Source of the DNA: Blautia faecis
GTDB taxonomy: Bacteria > Bacillota > Clostridia > Lachnospirales > Lachnospiraceae
Length of the DNA stretch: 63,889 bases
Direction: 5' to 3'
Assembly: GCF_020554845.1 (NCBI RefSeq)
Contig: NZ_JAJCIA010000023.1
Location: 1-63,889 of the forward strand
This document shows, piece by piece, positions 37,506-46,697 of the stretch; within the stretch, counting starts at the first letter, position 1; each line of letters begins with the position of its first letter. Below the pieces are notes generated by a model. It was not told the DNA's origin and searched no databases. It worked only from the letters and a program-made list of their open reading frames with translations. The position numbers were made by a program, and so were the translations under genes.

Positions 37506-38461
37506 AATAACTCCTCCTTGTTTTCCCTCAGGTCATCTGCAAGCAGGCTTAATTTACGAAGCCGGTGATTTACTCCAGACTTTCCAACCTGTGGGTTCAA
37601 CATCAATCCTAGTTCTTTAAGTGTTGCTTCCGGATACTGCAGCCGCAATCTGGCGATCTCCTCAAGTCCTTCATTCAAACTCTCCAGGCCCACCTTTTCC
37701 TCAAGAAGTCTGATATCCTCGATCTGCTTCACTGCTGCATTAACCGTCTTATTTATATTAGCAGTCTCACAGTTTACCTTCCGATTCACAGAATTGCGCA
37801 TCTCTTTCAGGATACGGATATTTTCCAGATCCATAAGAGCTACATTTGCTTCCATAATAGCAAGCATGTCTACAATCTGTGCGCCTTCCTTCACATAGAG
37901 TACATAAGACTTCTTACGCAGAACAATCTTGGCATCTATATGAAAGCTGTGAATAATTTCCTGTAGCTGCCCGCTGATCTCCCGGCTGGGACATACAATT
38001 TCGAAATGATATCCCTTCTGCGGATCACTGATCGAACCTGCCGAGAGAAAAGCACCGCGTACAAACGCCCTTTTGCAGCAATCCCTCTGATATACAATAG
38101 AATTGGATACAAGTGGCATTCCTCCGCTCACTCCCGAAAATTCCAGCTTGGCAGAATCCAGTATTTCCTTTACCAAAACCTGATCAATAATGGAAATACA
38201 ATAAAGATTTCCCTTTCTGAAACAGTCAATCCGGGAATTTGATACATCTGTCTCTATATTAAATGTTTTTTGCAATAATGTAAAGCCTTTTCTTGAAAGT
38301 GCCTCATTTTCTGTCTGGATACGCAGGGATTTTTTCCCATCAGTTCCAGCCTCCAGGCTGCCGCAGAAAGTAAAGATTGCAGCCAGTTCCGCAATCCTGC
38401 AGTGTCTTCCGGAGCCGATATGCCTGGAAAGTTCTTCTTTCACCATCCCTGAAAAAGACAT
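37502..38461 (-). CDS. whiA: DNA-binding protein WhiA
   Basis: 319 aa. N-terminal LAGLIDADG-like domain (AAIFTFCGSLEAG, CCKRAFVRGAFLSAGSISDP) and C-terminal HTH (NPQVGKSGVNHRLRKL). In Firmicutes it affects cell division and chromosome segregation; in actinobacteria, sporulation. It is 17 nt after rapZ; yvcK, normally between them, is absent. Confidence 0.95.
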   Translation of the reverse strand: MSFSGMVKEELSRHIGSGRHCRIAELAAIFTFCGSLEAGTDGKKSLRIQTENEALSRKGFTLLQKTFNIETDVSNSRIDCFRKGNLYCISIIDQVLVKEILDSAKLEFSGVSGGMPLVSNSIVYQRDCCKRAFVRGAFLSAGSISDPQKGYHFEIVCPSREISGQLQEIIHSFHIDAKIVLRKKSYVLYVKEGAQIVDMLAIMEANVALMDLENIRILKEMRNSVNRKVNCETANINKTVNAAVKQIEDIRLLEEKVGLESLNEGLEEIARLRLQYPEATLKELGLMLNPQVGKSGVNHRLRKLSLLADDLRENKEELL

Positions 38462-38478
38462 TCATCGATCTCCTCTTT

Positions 38479-39357
38479 CTATTTTTTCAATAGGCGATCT
38501 TTATCCACATCTCTGTGCTCCAATCGAAAACCGTATTCACCATTTCTGGCGATCCGGCTATACAACTCTCTTGCAATGGTAACGGAACGGTGCTTGCCCC
38601 CTGTGCAGCCAACTGCAATTACAAGGCTTGTTTTACCCTCCTGTGCATACTTAGGAATCAGGAACTCCACCATATCTTCCAGTTTATTTGCAAAAATCCT
38701 TGCGGTCTCATTATCCATCACATAATTAAACACGCTCTCATCCATACCGGTAAGGGGACGTAATTCATCCTCATAATATGGATTCGGAAGAAAACGCACA
38801 TCGAATACCAGGTCTGCATCTGCCGGAATTCCATACTTAAATCCAAAAGACAGAACCGTGACCATCATATTACAGAATTTTTCATTATTTACAAAAATCT
38901 TCTCAATTTCCTGGCGCAGCTCCCTTGTAAGAAGGTGACTGGTATCAATAATATAATCAGCTCTCTTACGAAGAAAATCCATTTTCTGGCGTTCCAGACG
39001 GATTCCGTCATCTACCCTGCCGTTACTGGCAAGCGGATGGCTGCGTCTGGTTTCCTTATAACGCTTTACCAGCACGGAATCTTCTGCATCCATAAAAAGA
39101 ATCTCAAAATCATATCCAGCTTCTTTCATATGATCCAGAACCTGTGCCAGTTCTTCCAGAGAGTGACCGCTTCTGGCATCAATACCAAGAGCCGCATTCT
39201 GGACTCCTTCTTCATGTACTTCCAGCATCAGGGAAGCAAATTTCTCCACCAATGGAATAGGAAGATTGTCCACACAAAAATAGTGGGCATCCTCCAGCAT
39301 TTTCAGCACTGTGGATTTTCCAGCACCGGAAACGCCTGTAACAATTACAAATCGCAT
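38479..39357 (-). CDS. rapZ: RapZ/YvcJ family nucleotide-binding protein
   Basis: 292 aa. Walker A GVSGAGKS at residues 8-15, the conserved RSGHSLEEL and SFGFKYGIPADADLVFDVRF, and the C-terminal AVGCTGGKHRSVTIAREL. Enterobacterial RapZ senses GlcN6P and controls an sRNA; YvcJ in Bacillus affects competence. It is 114 nt from murB. Confidence 0.95.
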   Translation of the reverse strand: MRFVIVTGVSGAGKSTVLKMLEDAHYFCVDNLPIPLVEKFASLMLEVHEEGVQNAALGIDARSGHSLEELAQVLDHMKEAGYDFEILFMDAEDSVLVKRYKETRRSHPLASNGRVDDGIRLERQKMDFLRKRADYIIDTSHLLTRELRQEIEKIFVNNEKFCNMMVTVLSFGFKYGIPADADLVFDVRFLPNPYYEDELRPLTGMDESVFNYVMDNETARIFANKLEDMVEFLIPKYAQEGKTSLVIAVGCTGGKHRSVTIARELYSRIARNGEYGFRLEHRDVDKDRLLKK

Positions 39358-39471
39358 AATTTATCTCCTGCCGGGCAGAATGTTTAATGTTCATAACCTA
39401 ACCTGTAACGCAAATTGAACTCATCTGCCTCTTATGTGTCTTAAGTCCATTCCAAAGGACTCTTTATGGAT

Positions 39472-40383
39472 CTAGAATTCTCCCAGAAACTTCACCTCAG
39501 GTTCAAGCTTCACACCAAATTTCTCCAGAACAATTCTTTGAACGTCAGACATCAATGTAGTAACATCTTTCGCTGTGGCATTTCCTGTATTGATCACGAA
39601 ACCGCAATGTTTCTCGGAAACCTGGGCACCGCCTACCTGATAGCCTCGCAATCCGCTGTCCATGATCAGTTTACCTGCAAAATAGCCCTCTGGCCGTTTG
39701 AAAGTGCTTCCTGCACTTGGATAAGAAAGCGGCTGCTTGCTGGTTCGCATCCCTGCCAGCTCCTGCATACGGCTGCGAATCTCCTCCTGATCACCTTTTT
39801 CAAGAGAAATGACAGCTTCCAGAACAATATAGCCAGCTTCTTTTATCACACTGGTTCGATAACCCATGTGAAGTTCATCTGCCTGCAAGGTCAGGACTCC
39901 GCCCTCTGGAGTAAGAACCGTGACTTCTTTCAGAACATCCTTCATTTCTCCGCCATACGCTCCTGCATTCATCACCACAGCGCCGCCTAAGGTTCCCGGA
40001 ATTCCCCCTGCAAACTCAAAGCCAGTCAGCGATGCCTCTCTTGCAGCTGCAGCAATTCCAGATAAAAGAGCTCCTGCCTGGGCATGGATCCGGCTGTCTT
40101 CAACTCTGATCTGTCCAAAGTTTCTATACAGCTGCACTACCACTCCCTGATAGCCCTTGTCGCTTACAAGAAGATTGCTTCCATTTCCAAGAATAAAATA
40201 TGGAACATTTTTTTCCTTACAAACTGCTATGATTCTCCTAATCTCGTCAGCATTCTCCGGTACCAGAAAGAAATCTGCCGGACCGCCAATTCGGAATGTA
40301 GTATGCCTGCTCATAAGCTCCGCTTCCAGTATCCGGTTATCTTCCAGAATTTCCTGGAACCTCTGTTTTAAATTCACATTCAC
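39472..40383 (-). CDS. murB: UDP-N-acetylenolpyruvoylglucosamine reductase
   Basis: 303 aa, type II MurB. FAD-binding TTFRIGGPADFF and GNGSNLLVSDKGYQG, NAGAYGGEMKDV, the catalytic Ser in PSAGSTFKRPEG and the late Glu in PEVKFLGEF. It reduces the enolpyruvyl group to lactyl in peptidoglycan synthesis. Start codon GTG at 40383 after GAGGAT. First gene of murB-rapZ-whiA-crh-(36152). Confidence 0.95.
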   Translation of the reverse strand: MNVNLKQRFQEILEDNRILEAELMSRHTTFRIGGPADFFLVPENADEIRRIIAVCKEKNVPYFILGNGSNLLVSDKGYQGVVVQLYRNFGQIRVEDSRIHAQAGALLSGIAAAAREASLTGFEFAGGIPGTLGGAVVMNAGAYGGEMKDVLKEVTVLTPEGGVLTLQADELHMGYRTSVIKEAGYIVLEAVISLEKGDQEEIRSRMQELAGMRTSKQPLSYPSAGSTFKRPEGYFAGKLIMDSGLRGYQVGGAQVSEKHCGFVINTGNATAKDVTTLMSDVQRIVLEKFGVKLEPEVKFLGEF

Positions 40384-40508
40384 AGATTTACATCCTCTAT
40401 CTTTCTATACTCAACTTTTCTATCAAATAATATCTGCGCCAATCCTATTCTTTCCATTGCCGCATCGTTTTATTATACTATTTAACTTCACAAATGTACA
40501 GAAAAAAC

Positions 40509-40537
40509 GCATATTTTCTAAGATTCTTTCCATACTA
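40509..40537 (+). promoter_or_regulatory. Sigma-G (or sigma-F) promoter of spoVAB
   Basis: GCATA at 40509-40513, 17-bp spacer, CATACTA at 40531-40537. Both parts match the Bacillus sigma-G consensus (GHATR, CATWHTA) exactly. It lies 75 nt before spoVAB, consistent with forespore expression. Confidence 0.75.
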
Positions 40538-40612
40538 AATGTTGTTATGATAGTTGCAAAACAACAAACTTTTCTCAGCGACAGGTCCGTTTCGTGAAAG
40601 GAGAATTCACCC

Positions 40613-41032
40613 ATGCTCCAGCAAGTTTTTCTATCCATAGTTGGCTTCTGCTCTGGAATCATCATCGCAGGCGGTGTAGTTGGCCTGCTTATCGGTCTTT
40701 CCATCGTTCCCCGCTATGCCGGTATCACTCATACAGGAAAACATATATTGTTATATGAAGATATTACGCTTCTTGGCATTGTATGTGGCAACCTTTTTTT
40801 CCTCTATGGCTGGCACATTCCAGGCGGAACCTTTGCTCTGCTCCTTTATGGACTTTTTTCCGGTATCTTTCTGGGCGGATGGATCATGGCACTTGCTGAG
40901 ATGGCAGATGTTTTCCCCATCTTTTCCAGAAGGATCAAACTGACCAATGGAATCCGATGGGTCGTGATCGCGGTGGCCTTCGGAAAAGCTTTGGGATCTT
41001 TGTATTATTTTTATAAACGGTGTTTTCCCTGA
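40613..41032 (+). CDS. spoVAB: Stage V sporulation protein AB
   Basis: 139 aa, four predicted membrane segments. The pattern GGVVGLLIGLSIVPRYAG, EDITLLGIVCG and EMADVFPIFSRRIKL...AFGKALGSLYYF follows Bacillus SpoVAB closely. SpoVA proteins move dipicolinic acid into the forespore and release it on germination. It is separated from the other spoVA genes by a convergent AraC-type gene, and spoVAA, its usual upstream neighbour, lies at the far end of the cluster. Ribosome site AAAGGAG. Confidence 0.9.
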   Translation: MLQQVFLSIVGFCSGIIIAGGVVGLLIGLSIVPRYAGITHTGKHILLYEDITLLGIVCGNLFFLYGWHIPGGTFALLLYGLFSGIFLGGWIMALAEMADVFPIFSRRIKLTNGIRWVVIAVAFGKALGSLYYFYKRCFP

Positions 41033-41063
41033 ATTGCGTAAAAAAATCGACGCAGCTAATTTT

Positions 41064-42068
41064 CTATAATAAATAAGAAGGAACGTTTTTACCAGACTTT
41101 CCTTTTTTATCCTTCTTTGACACCTTGGCGCTTTCTTCTTTATTTTCTCCGGTGATTATCGGACATTCATCTGACAGGCCACGGTACCATTTCCGATAAT
41201 CTGCAGGAGAACAGCCCATCTCTTTTCGGAAAGTCTCTGAAAAATAGCTTGCTCCTGCAAAACCATTTTCCACTGCAATATCTCCCATGGAAGCAGTCTT
41301 CTCCAGAACTGCATCCATACTGTTCCAGATTCTGCATTTCTGCAAATATTCGAATGGAGTCATCTCCATATGTTTCTTAAAGAAACGGCAAAAATCACCA
41401 GTGCTCACCTGGCATGCTTCTGCCATAGCAGAAAGAGTCAGTTTCTCGTTACAATGCTCAGTAAGATATCCTGTCATACGATTCAGTTTCACCCGTTCTC
41501 TGATCACTGCATTCTTACATTCCTGACGCGGCTGGGCAAATTTCTTATAAAGGCTTCCCCATGCAGTGAACAGCCAGCTCTTCATATCCAGTTCATAAGC
41601 TGTATCCCTGCCTTCTGCTGTCTGCGCAGCGGCGAGAAGTGCCTGAAGAAGAATGTCTTCATCTGTATCTTCCTCCGCTGACGGCATAAACCTGCAATAA
41701 GCAAAGGATTCTGCTTCTGCAACCGGTGAAATATATTTATTCTGAAGGCTCTCATCTCCAGCTGCCAGATACTCTCCAGCCACCTCAATTATATAAAAAC
41801 TGCTGCTTTCCTTCTCACTTCTGACCAGACGATAGGACTGTCCTGCATTGATAAATAAAGCCTCTCCAGCTTCCAGATCTACTTTCTCCTGATTTATCTG
41901 ACACTGTATTTCTCCTTCTTCTGCCAATAAAAAAGTAAATGCATTCCCACTGATGCATGGCATATGTCCAAATTCCGGCTGAAGCAGTCCCAGCTTATAG
42001 ATTCTGATCTTATTCTCAGTTTCCTCTGTAAGGAGCTGTACTCCCTTCCCTATAAAATATTTTCCCAT
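41064..42068 (-). CDS. AraC-family transcriptional regulator
   Basis: 334 aa. An N-terminal cupin-like sensing part (about 1-110, GEIQCQINQEKVDLEAGEAL) is followed by a linker and the double-HTH AraC domain (about 195-295: KLTLSAMAEACQVSTGDFCR, FEYLQKCRIWNS, GFAGASYFSETFRKEMGCSP). A Lys/Ser-rich tail ends the protein. GAGAGG precedes the ATG. It is inserted between spoVAB and spoVAC on the opposite strand, with spoVAC divergent. Its target is unknown; a role in sporulation is not implied by the family. Confidence 0.88.
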   Translation of the reverse strand: MGKYFIGKGVQLLTEETENKIRIYKLGLLQPEFGHMPCISGNAFTFLLAEEGEIQCQINQEKVDLEAGEALFINAGQSYRLVRSEKESSSFYIIEVAGEYLAAGDESLQNKYISPVAEAESFAYCRFMPSAEEDTDEDILLQALLAAAQTAEGRDTAYELDMKSWLFTAWGSLYKKFAQPRQECKNAVIRERVKLNRMTGYLTEHCNEKLTLSAMAEACQVSTGDFCRFFKKHMEMTPFEYLQKCRIWNSMDAVLEKTASMGDIAVENGFAGASYFSETFRKEMGCSPADYRKWYRGLSDECPIITGENKEESAKVSKKDKKGKSGKNVPSYLL

Positions 42069-42193
42069 AAGGTACCTCTCTTCTTCGGTTTATAATATGA
42101 GGCTACTGTTATTCTGTTTATGAGCAATAGCATCATCTTCCGTAATAACTATAACAATACTATCATGATAGTATAAATTCAGCTAAAAAGAAA

Positions 42194-42222
42194 GTATATT
42201 TTACATATTTTTTCACATAATA
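42194..42222 (+). promoter_or_regulatory. Sigma-G (or sigma-F) promoter of spoVAC-AD
   Basis: GTATA at 42194-42198, 17-bp spacer, CATAATA at 42216-42222: again an exact match to GHATR-17/18-CATWHTA. It lies 67 nt before spoVAC, in the gap between the divergent AraC gene and spoVAC. Confidence 0.75.
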
Positions 42223-42289
42223 ATAGAAACCAAAAGGTTGCTGGACTCTAAGCAAGCAATTCCATTCATCATAGCTACAGGAGGCATTT

Positions 42290-42760
42290 ATGAACAGTTC
42301 CATACCAAAAGAAAAGCAGAAACAATATGCCGATTATGTAAAACAGATCACCCCTACCCACAGTCTTCCCATGAACATGGCAAAGGCTTTTCTCACAGGC
42401 GGTGTAATCTGTGTCGTTGGGCAGATTATAACAAATTTCGCAAAATCCAGAGGATTAGACCAGGATATGGCCGGTACCTGGTGTTCTGTTACCCTGGTTT
42501 TTATCAGTGTTATTCTTACCGGATTTAATATTTATCCAAAGATTGGAAAATTTGGCGGAGCGGGAAGTCTGGTTCCAATCACCGGTTTTGCTAATTCCGT
42601 AGCTGCCCCTGCCATTGAATATAAAACGGAGGGTCAGGTCTTTGGAATCGGCTGCAAGATTTTCACCATTGCAGGTCCTGTAATCCTTTACGGAATCATG
42701 AGTTCCTGGATTGCCGGAGTGATCTACTATCTTCTGAAAATAATGGAGGTGATTTCATGA
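42290..42760 (+). CDS. spoVAC: Stage V sporulation protein AC
   Basis: 156 aa, several membrane segments. PTHSLPMNMAKAFLTGGVIC and GGAGSLVPITGFANSVAAPA are hallmark SpoVAC/AE sequences. In Bacillus SpoVAC acts as a mechanosensitive channel in the spore inner membrane. Its stop overlaps spoVAD by 4 nt, so the two are coupled. Confidence 0.95.
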   Translation: MNSSIPKEKQKQYADYVKQITPTHSLPMNMAKAFLTGGVICVVGQIITNFAKSRGLDQDMAGTWCSVTLVFISVILTGFNIYPKIGKFGGAGSLVPITGFANSVAAPAIEYKTEGQVFGIGCKIFTIAGPVILYGIMSSWIAGVIYYLLKIMEVIS

Positions 42761-43851
42761 ATCCACAGACACCAGCCAGACTTACCGGTTCTGCCAGTAT
42801 GAACTTTCAGAATCCGGTTTACATTGTAAGCTGTGCCTCTGTAGTTGGAAAAAAGGAAGGGGAAGGACCTCTTGGGAGCAAATTTGATCTGGTCTGCGAA
42901 GAGCCTATGTTCGGAGAAGATACCTGGGAAGCTGCGGAAAGTACCATGCAAAAAGAAGCTGCCGAATTAGCCCTTGGAAAAGCCGGGCTTACTCCCAGGG
43001 ATATCCGCATGACCTTCGCAGGTGATCTACTGGCTCAGACTACCGCCTCTTCCTTTGGAATTGCCGGAATGGGAATCCCATTTTACGGACTCTTCGGTGC
43101 ATGCTCCACTATAGGGGAATCCCTCTCTCTTGGCGCCATGTCTGTCGCAGCCGGATACGGAGAACATATTCTCTGCGCCACTTCCAGCCATTTTGCCAGT
43201 GCAGAAAAAGAATTCCGCTTTCCTCTGGCTTACGGAAACCAGCGTCCTCTCTCAGCCACGTGGACGGTTACCGGGAGCGGTGCCTGTATTCTCTCCGGAA
43301 CTTTGCCTGTTCCGAAAATTCCGGAAAAGACTGAGTCGCTTATTTTGGAAGAAGGTTGTGTCCAAATAACAGGACTTACCACTGGAAGGCTGATTGACTT
43401 TGGACTTAAGGATTCTCTGAACATGGGTGGATGCATGGCACCTGCCGCCTGCGATACCATTTACCGGAATTTTTGTGACTTTGGCCGAACACCTGATGAT
43501 TATGATGCAATTTTCACCGGAGACCTGGGAGCTGTTGGAAAACGGATCCTGCTGGATCTGTTAAAAGAAAAAGGATATGATATAGAGTCCATTTATCAGG
43601 ACTGTGGACTTTTAATCTTTGATGGTGAAACACAGGATACTCATTCTGGTGGAAGTGGTTGTGGATGCAGTGCATCTGTGCTGGCTGCCTATATTCTGCC
43701 GGAACTGGCAAAAGGTACCTGGAAAAAGGTGCTCTTTGTTCCTACAGGAGCATTGCTTTCCAAAACAAGTTTTAATGAGGGAGATTCCATTCCGGGGATT
43801 GCACATGCTGTAGTATTAGAGCATGTTTCAAAAAAAGATCAAAAGCAGTAA
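42757..43851 (+). CDS. spoVAD: Stage V sporulation protein AD
   Basis: 364 aa. A thiolase-like protein (PIVMGIP-type core, here GMGIPFYGLFGACSTIGESL and GYGEHILCATSSHFASAEKE) that binds dipicolinic acid on the spore inner membrane. GGAGGTGATTTC fits the ATG at 42757, giving ~16 residues more than shorter family members. A later ATG before NFQNPVYIV is an alternative. The last codons run into AGAGCATGTTTCAAAAA, which resembles the palindromic-element end. Confidence 0.95.
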   Translation: MNPQTPARLTGSASMNFQNPVYIVSCASVVGKKEGEGPLGSKFDLVCEEPMFGEDTWEAAESTMQKEAAELALGKAGLTPRDIRMTFAGDLLAQTTASSFGIAGMGIPFYGLFGACSTIGESLSLGAMSVAAGYGEHILCATSSHFASAEKEFRFPLAYGNQRPLSATWTVTGSGACILSGTLPVPKIPEKTESLILEEGCVQITGLTTGRLIDFGLKDSLNMGGCMAPAACDTIYRNFCDFGRTPDDYDAIFTGDLGAVGKRILLDLLKEKGYDIESIYQDCGLLIFDGETQDTHSGGSGCGCSASVLAAYILPELAKGTWKKVLFVPTGALLSKTSFNEGDSIPGIAHAVVLEHVSKKDQKQ

Positions 43852-43964
43852 ACTAAATAATTGTGCGTACTTCCTGTATAATTGCAGTCCTATAAGCCGT
43901 ACTGTATTAATTATAATCTGTCTCTACCAACTATCTTTTTCTGTATCTATGAGGAGATGATTTC

Positions 43965-44321
43965 ATGGACTATTTTAATGCATTCTGGGTAGGTGGCCTG
44001 ATCTGCGCCCTTGTCCAGATTTTACTTGATAAAACCAAACTTATGCCTGGACGTGTCATGGTTCTTCTTGTATGCACCGGCTCTATTCTTGGCGCCATAG
44101 GCATTTATCAGCCTCTGATTGATTTCGCCGGTGCCGGTGCTGCTGTGCCATTACTTGGTTTCGGGAATACACTATGGAAAGGTCTGAAAGAAGCCATCGA
44201 CACAGATGGTGTCATCGGGCTTTTCACAGGAGGCTTCACCGCCTGCGCAGCTGGTGTCTCTGCAGCCCTGATTTTTTCTTATCTGGCAAGCTGGTTTTTT
44301 AAACCGAAAATGAAAGAATAA
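43965..44321 (+). CDS. spoVAE: Stage V sporulation protein AE
   Basis: 118 aa, small membrane protein of the SpoVAEb type: FNAFWVGGLICALVQILLDK, DFAGAGAAVPLLGFGNTL and GLFTGGFTACAAGVSAALIF. GAGGAGATG-type ribosome site. The upstream gap holds a degraded sigma-G-like pair, GTATA at 43876-43880 and CGTACTG at 43898-43904 with the same 17-bp spacing; two mismatches in the -10 make it weak. Confidence 0.92.
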   Translation: MDYFNAFWVGGLICALVQILLDKTKLMPGRVMVLLVCTGSILGAIGIYQPLIDFAGAGAAVPLLGFGNTLWKGLKEAIDTDGVIGLFTGGFTACAAGVSAALIFSYLASWFFKPKMKE

Positions 44322-44376
44322 CAACGTACTTTATCCTTGCCTGAAACCAACATTTTTTACAATGGGAGTGAATTTC

Positions 44377-44988
44377 ATGAGTGACACACTATACATCCAA
44401 ACCGAAGAAAACGTGGAGGTTCATCACCCCCATGTCTATCTTCAGGACATTGCCAAGCTATCCTGCACCAATTCCAAAATTTTAAATCACCTAAGGGTTC
44501 TCCCGGTAGCAAACCTGAATCCGGACAAGACAGGCCGGTATGTGATTTCTGTTATGGATCTTATAAATGATATCCAGTTCAAAGAGCCTGATCTTGATAT
44601 TACGCATATTGGCGAACCAAACTTCATCATCACCTATCAGAAGGAAGGAACTGTCAATATTGTTATAAGATGGTGCAAAGTCATATTTGTCTGCCTCGCC
44701 ACCTTTTTCGGTGCAGGCTTTTCCATTATGACCTTTAACAATGACGTAGACATCCCCGCTCTATTTGAGCAGATCTACACCCAAGTCACCGGACAGCCCA
44801 CAACCGGCAATACTGTTCTGGAAATCTCCTACTCTCTCGGTATCGGTCTTGGTGTCCTATTCTTCTTCAACCACTTCGGTAGAATGAAACTCACCAACGA
44901 TCCCACACCTATGCAAGTGCAGATGCGTCTGTATGAAGATGACATAAATACCACGATCATTGAAGATATTTCGCGAAATAAGAAGTGA
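44377..44988 (+). CDS. spoVAA: Stage V sporulation protein AA
   Basis: 203 aa. An N-terminal cytoplasmic part (about 1-95) and two membrane segments near the C-terminus. ILEISYSLGIGLGVLFFFNH-like and NDPTPMQVQMRLYEDD align well with Bacillus SpoVAA. The start at 44377 follows GGGAGTG; an in-frame ATG at 44362 precedes the ribosome site. In Bacillus this gene is first in the operon, here it is last. Confidence 0.88.
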   Translation: MSDTLYIQTEENVEVHHPHVYLQDIAKLSCTNSKILNHLRVLPVANLNPDKTGRYVISVMDLINDIQFKEPDLDITHIGEPNFIITYQKEGTVNIVIRWCKVIFVCLATFFGAGFSIMTFNNDVDIPALFEQIYTQVTGQPTTGNTVLEISYSLGIGLGVLFFFNHFGRMKLTNDPTPMQVQMRLYEDDINTTIIEDISRNKK

Positions 44989-44994
44989 CCGCTC

Positions 44995-45160
44995 ACAGTA
45001 ACCCGTTCTGTTACTGTTCACTGGTAACGTTCCGCGAGATGTTTTTTGTGAACAAAGTTCACAGAAAACCCGAGAAGTGCGGCGCGAAATCATGCGAATG
45101 CTTGATTTCTGTGCATCGCGAAGCGCGTTACTGTGAACGGAGTGAACAGTAACCCGTTCT
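44995..45160. repeat. Cluster of inverted repeats, family 2
   Basis: CAGTAACCCGTTCTG occurs at both ends (about 45000-45014 and 45147-45161). Inside are perfect hairpins GTGAAC/GTTCAC (45046-45061), GAAATCA...TGATTTC (about 45087-45111) and GTTACTGT/ACAGTAAC (45127-45153). The right part is a copy of the 8597-8645 unit. The 304-nt gap 44989-45292 has no gene. Confidence 0.6.
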
Positions 45161-45292
45161 GCAGGATGTACGTCACAATTTGCATCAAGCCGTTGCTATT
45201 TTTACAAAAAAATGATACTATATCTTTATGTGAACGCTCTCTGTGAACACTTCTCCACAGGGAGCTTATTTTACCAGATGAGGAGGCACATC

Positions 45293-46579
45293 ATGAACAA
45301 TTACAGAATGGGAACAAAATGTGTTCAGGCTGGATATAAACCTGGCAATGGTGAACCAAGACAGATCCCGATTATTCAGTCAACTACTTTTAAATACGAT
45401 ACCAGCGAGGATATGGGAAAACTTTTCGACCTTGAAGCTGAGGGGTATTTCTACTCCCGCCTTCAGAATCCTACCTGCGACCATGTTGCAGCCAAGATTG
45501 CTGCAATGGAGGGTGGAACTGCAGCTATGCTCACTTCTTCCGGACAGGCAGCCAATTTCATGGCTCTGTTCAATATCTGTGAGTGCGGAGACCACATTGT
45601 GGCTTCTTCTTCCATTTATGGCGGAACCTTCAACTTGATCTCTGTTACCATGGCCAAAATGGGTATCACCGCAACCTTCGTTTCCCCAGATGCTACTGAA
45701 GAAGAATTAAACGCAGCTTTCAAGCCAAATACCAAAGTTATGTTCGGCGAAACCATTGCGAATCCGGCACTTACCGTCCTGGATATTGAACTTTTTGCAA
45801 AAGTTGCTCACGAACATGGGGTTCCCCTTGTAGTCGATAACACCTTCCCTACACCAGTAAACTGCCGCCCCATCGAATGGGGTGCTGACATTGTTACTCA
45901 CTCCACCACCAAATACATGGATGGACATGGTGCAGCATTAGGCGGTGCTATAATTGATGGCGGTCACTTTGACTGGATGGCGCACAAAGACCGATATCCG
46001 GGACTTTGCACCCCAGATGAAAGCTATCACGGAATTACATATGCTGAGAAATTTGGAAAAGAAGGCGCATTCATCACGAAATGTACCGCTCAGCTTATGC
46101 GTGATTTCGGTTCCATGCAGTCCCCGAACAGTGCTTTCATCCTGAATCTTGGACTGGAGTCCTTGCATGTACGCATGCCGAAGCATGTGGAGAATGGACA
46201 GGCTGTAGCAGAATTTCTGGAAAGCCATCCGAAGGTAGCTTACGTAAATTACCCTGGACTTCCATCTAATAAATACTATGACAGAGCGAAGAAATATCTG
46301 CCAAACGGCGGCTGCGGTGTTGTTTCCTTCGGTCTGAAGGGCGGCCGTGAAGCAGCTTCCACTTTTATGCAGAACTTAAAGCTTGGCGCAATTGAGACTC
46401 ACGTAGCAGATGCAAGAACCTGCTGCCTGAACCCTGCCACCTCTACCCACAGACAGATGACAGACGAGCAGCTCATTGAAGCTGGCGTACCGGCAGAGCT
46501 GATCCGTATCAGCCTTGGTCTTGAGGATAAAGAAGATCTGATCGCGGATATTTCCAATGCGCTGGATGCAATTAAATAA
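45293..46579 (+). CDS. metY: O-acetylhomoserine sulfhydrylase-type PLP enzyme
   Basis: 428 aa. Cys/Met-metabolism fold type I enzyme: MAAGGTAAMLTSSGQAAN-like region (ISAMEGGTAAMLTSSG), the PLP Lys in HSTTKYMDGHGAALGG, and the C-terminal ADARTCCLNPATSTHRQM typical of the MetY group. It makes homocysteine from O-acetylhomoserine and sulfide; a gamma-lyase activity is a less likely alternative. The start at 45293 follows AGGAGG; the open frame 27 codons further up lacks a ribosome site. Monocistronic; no SAM riboswitch or T-box is recognised upstream. Confidence 0.88.
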   Translation: MNNYRMGTKCVQAGYKPGNGEPRQIPIIQSTTFKYDTSEDMGKLFDLEAEGYFYSRLQNPTCDHVAAKIAAMEGGTAAMLTSSGQAANFMALFNICECGDHIVASSSIYGGTFNLISVTMAKMGITATFVSPDATEEELNAAFKPNTKVMFGETIANPALTVLDIELFAKVAHEHGVPLVVDNTFPTPVNCRPIEWGADIVTHSTTKYMDGHGAALGGAIIDGGHFDWMAHKDRYPGLCTPDESYHGITYAEKFGKEGAFITKCTAQLMRDFGSMQSPNSAFILNLGLESLHVRMPKHVENGQAVAEFLESHPKVAYVNYPGLPSNKYYDRAKKYLPNGGCGVVSFGLKGGREAASTFMQNLKLGAIETHVADARTCCLNPATSTHRQMTDEQLIEAGVPAELIRISLGLEDKEDLIADISNALDAIK

Positions 46580-46650
46580 TTGCATGCTTTCCACAATAAC
46601 GGATTGAAATTATAGAGTTTTACACTTTTTTATAACTATTCCTACACATA

Positions 46651-46697
46651 AATCCCCATAACAGACCTTAAATTTGATCTGTTACGGGGATTTTTCT
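46651..46697 (+). terminator. Terminator of metY
   Basis: AAATCCCCATAACAGACC pairs with GGTCTGTTACGGGGATTT-like arm (AGATCTGTTACGGGGA), followed by TTTTTCTTTC. Stem of about 15 pairs. Confidence 0.85.

Noticed and set aside
43818..43834. Match of the spoVAD 3' end to the palindromic-element end
   Set aside because: One mismatch over 17 bp without a partner arm or further similarity; may be coincidence in AT-rich codons.
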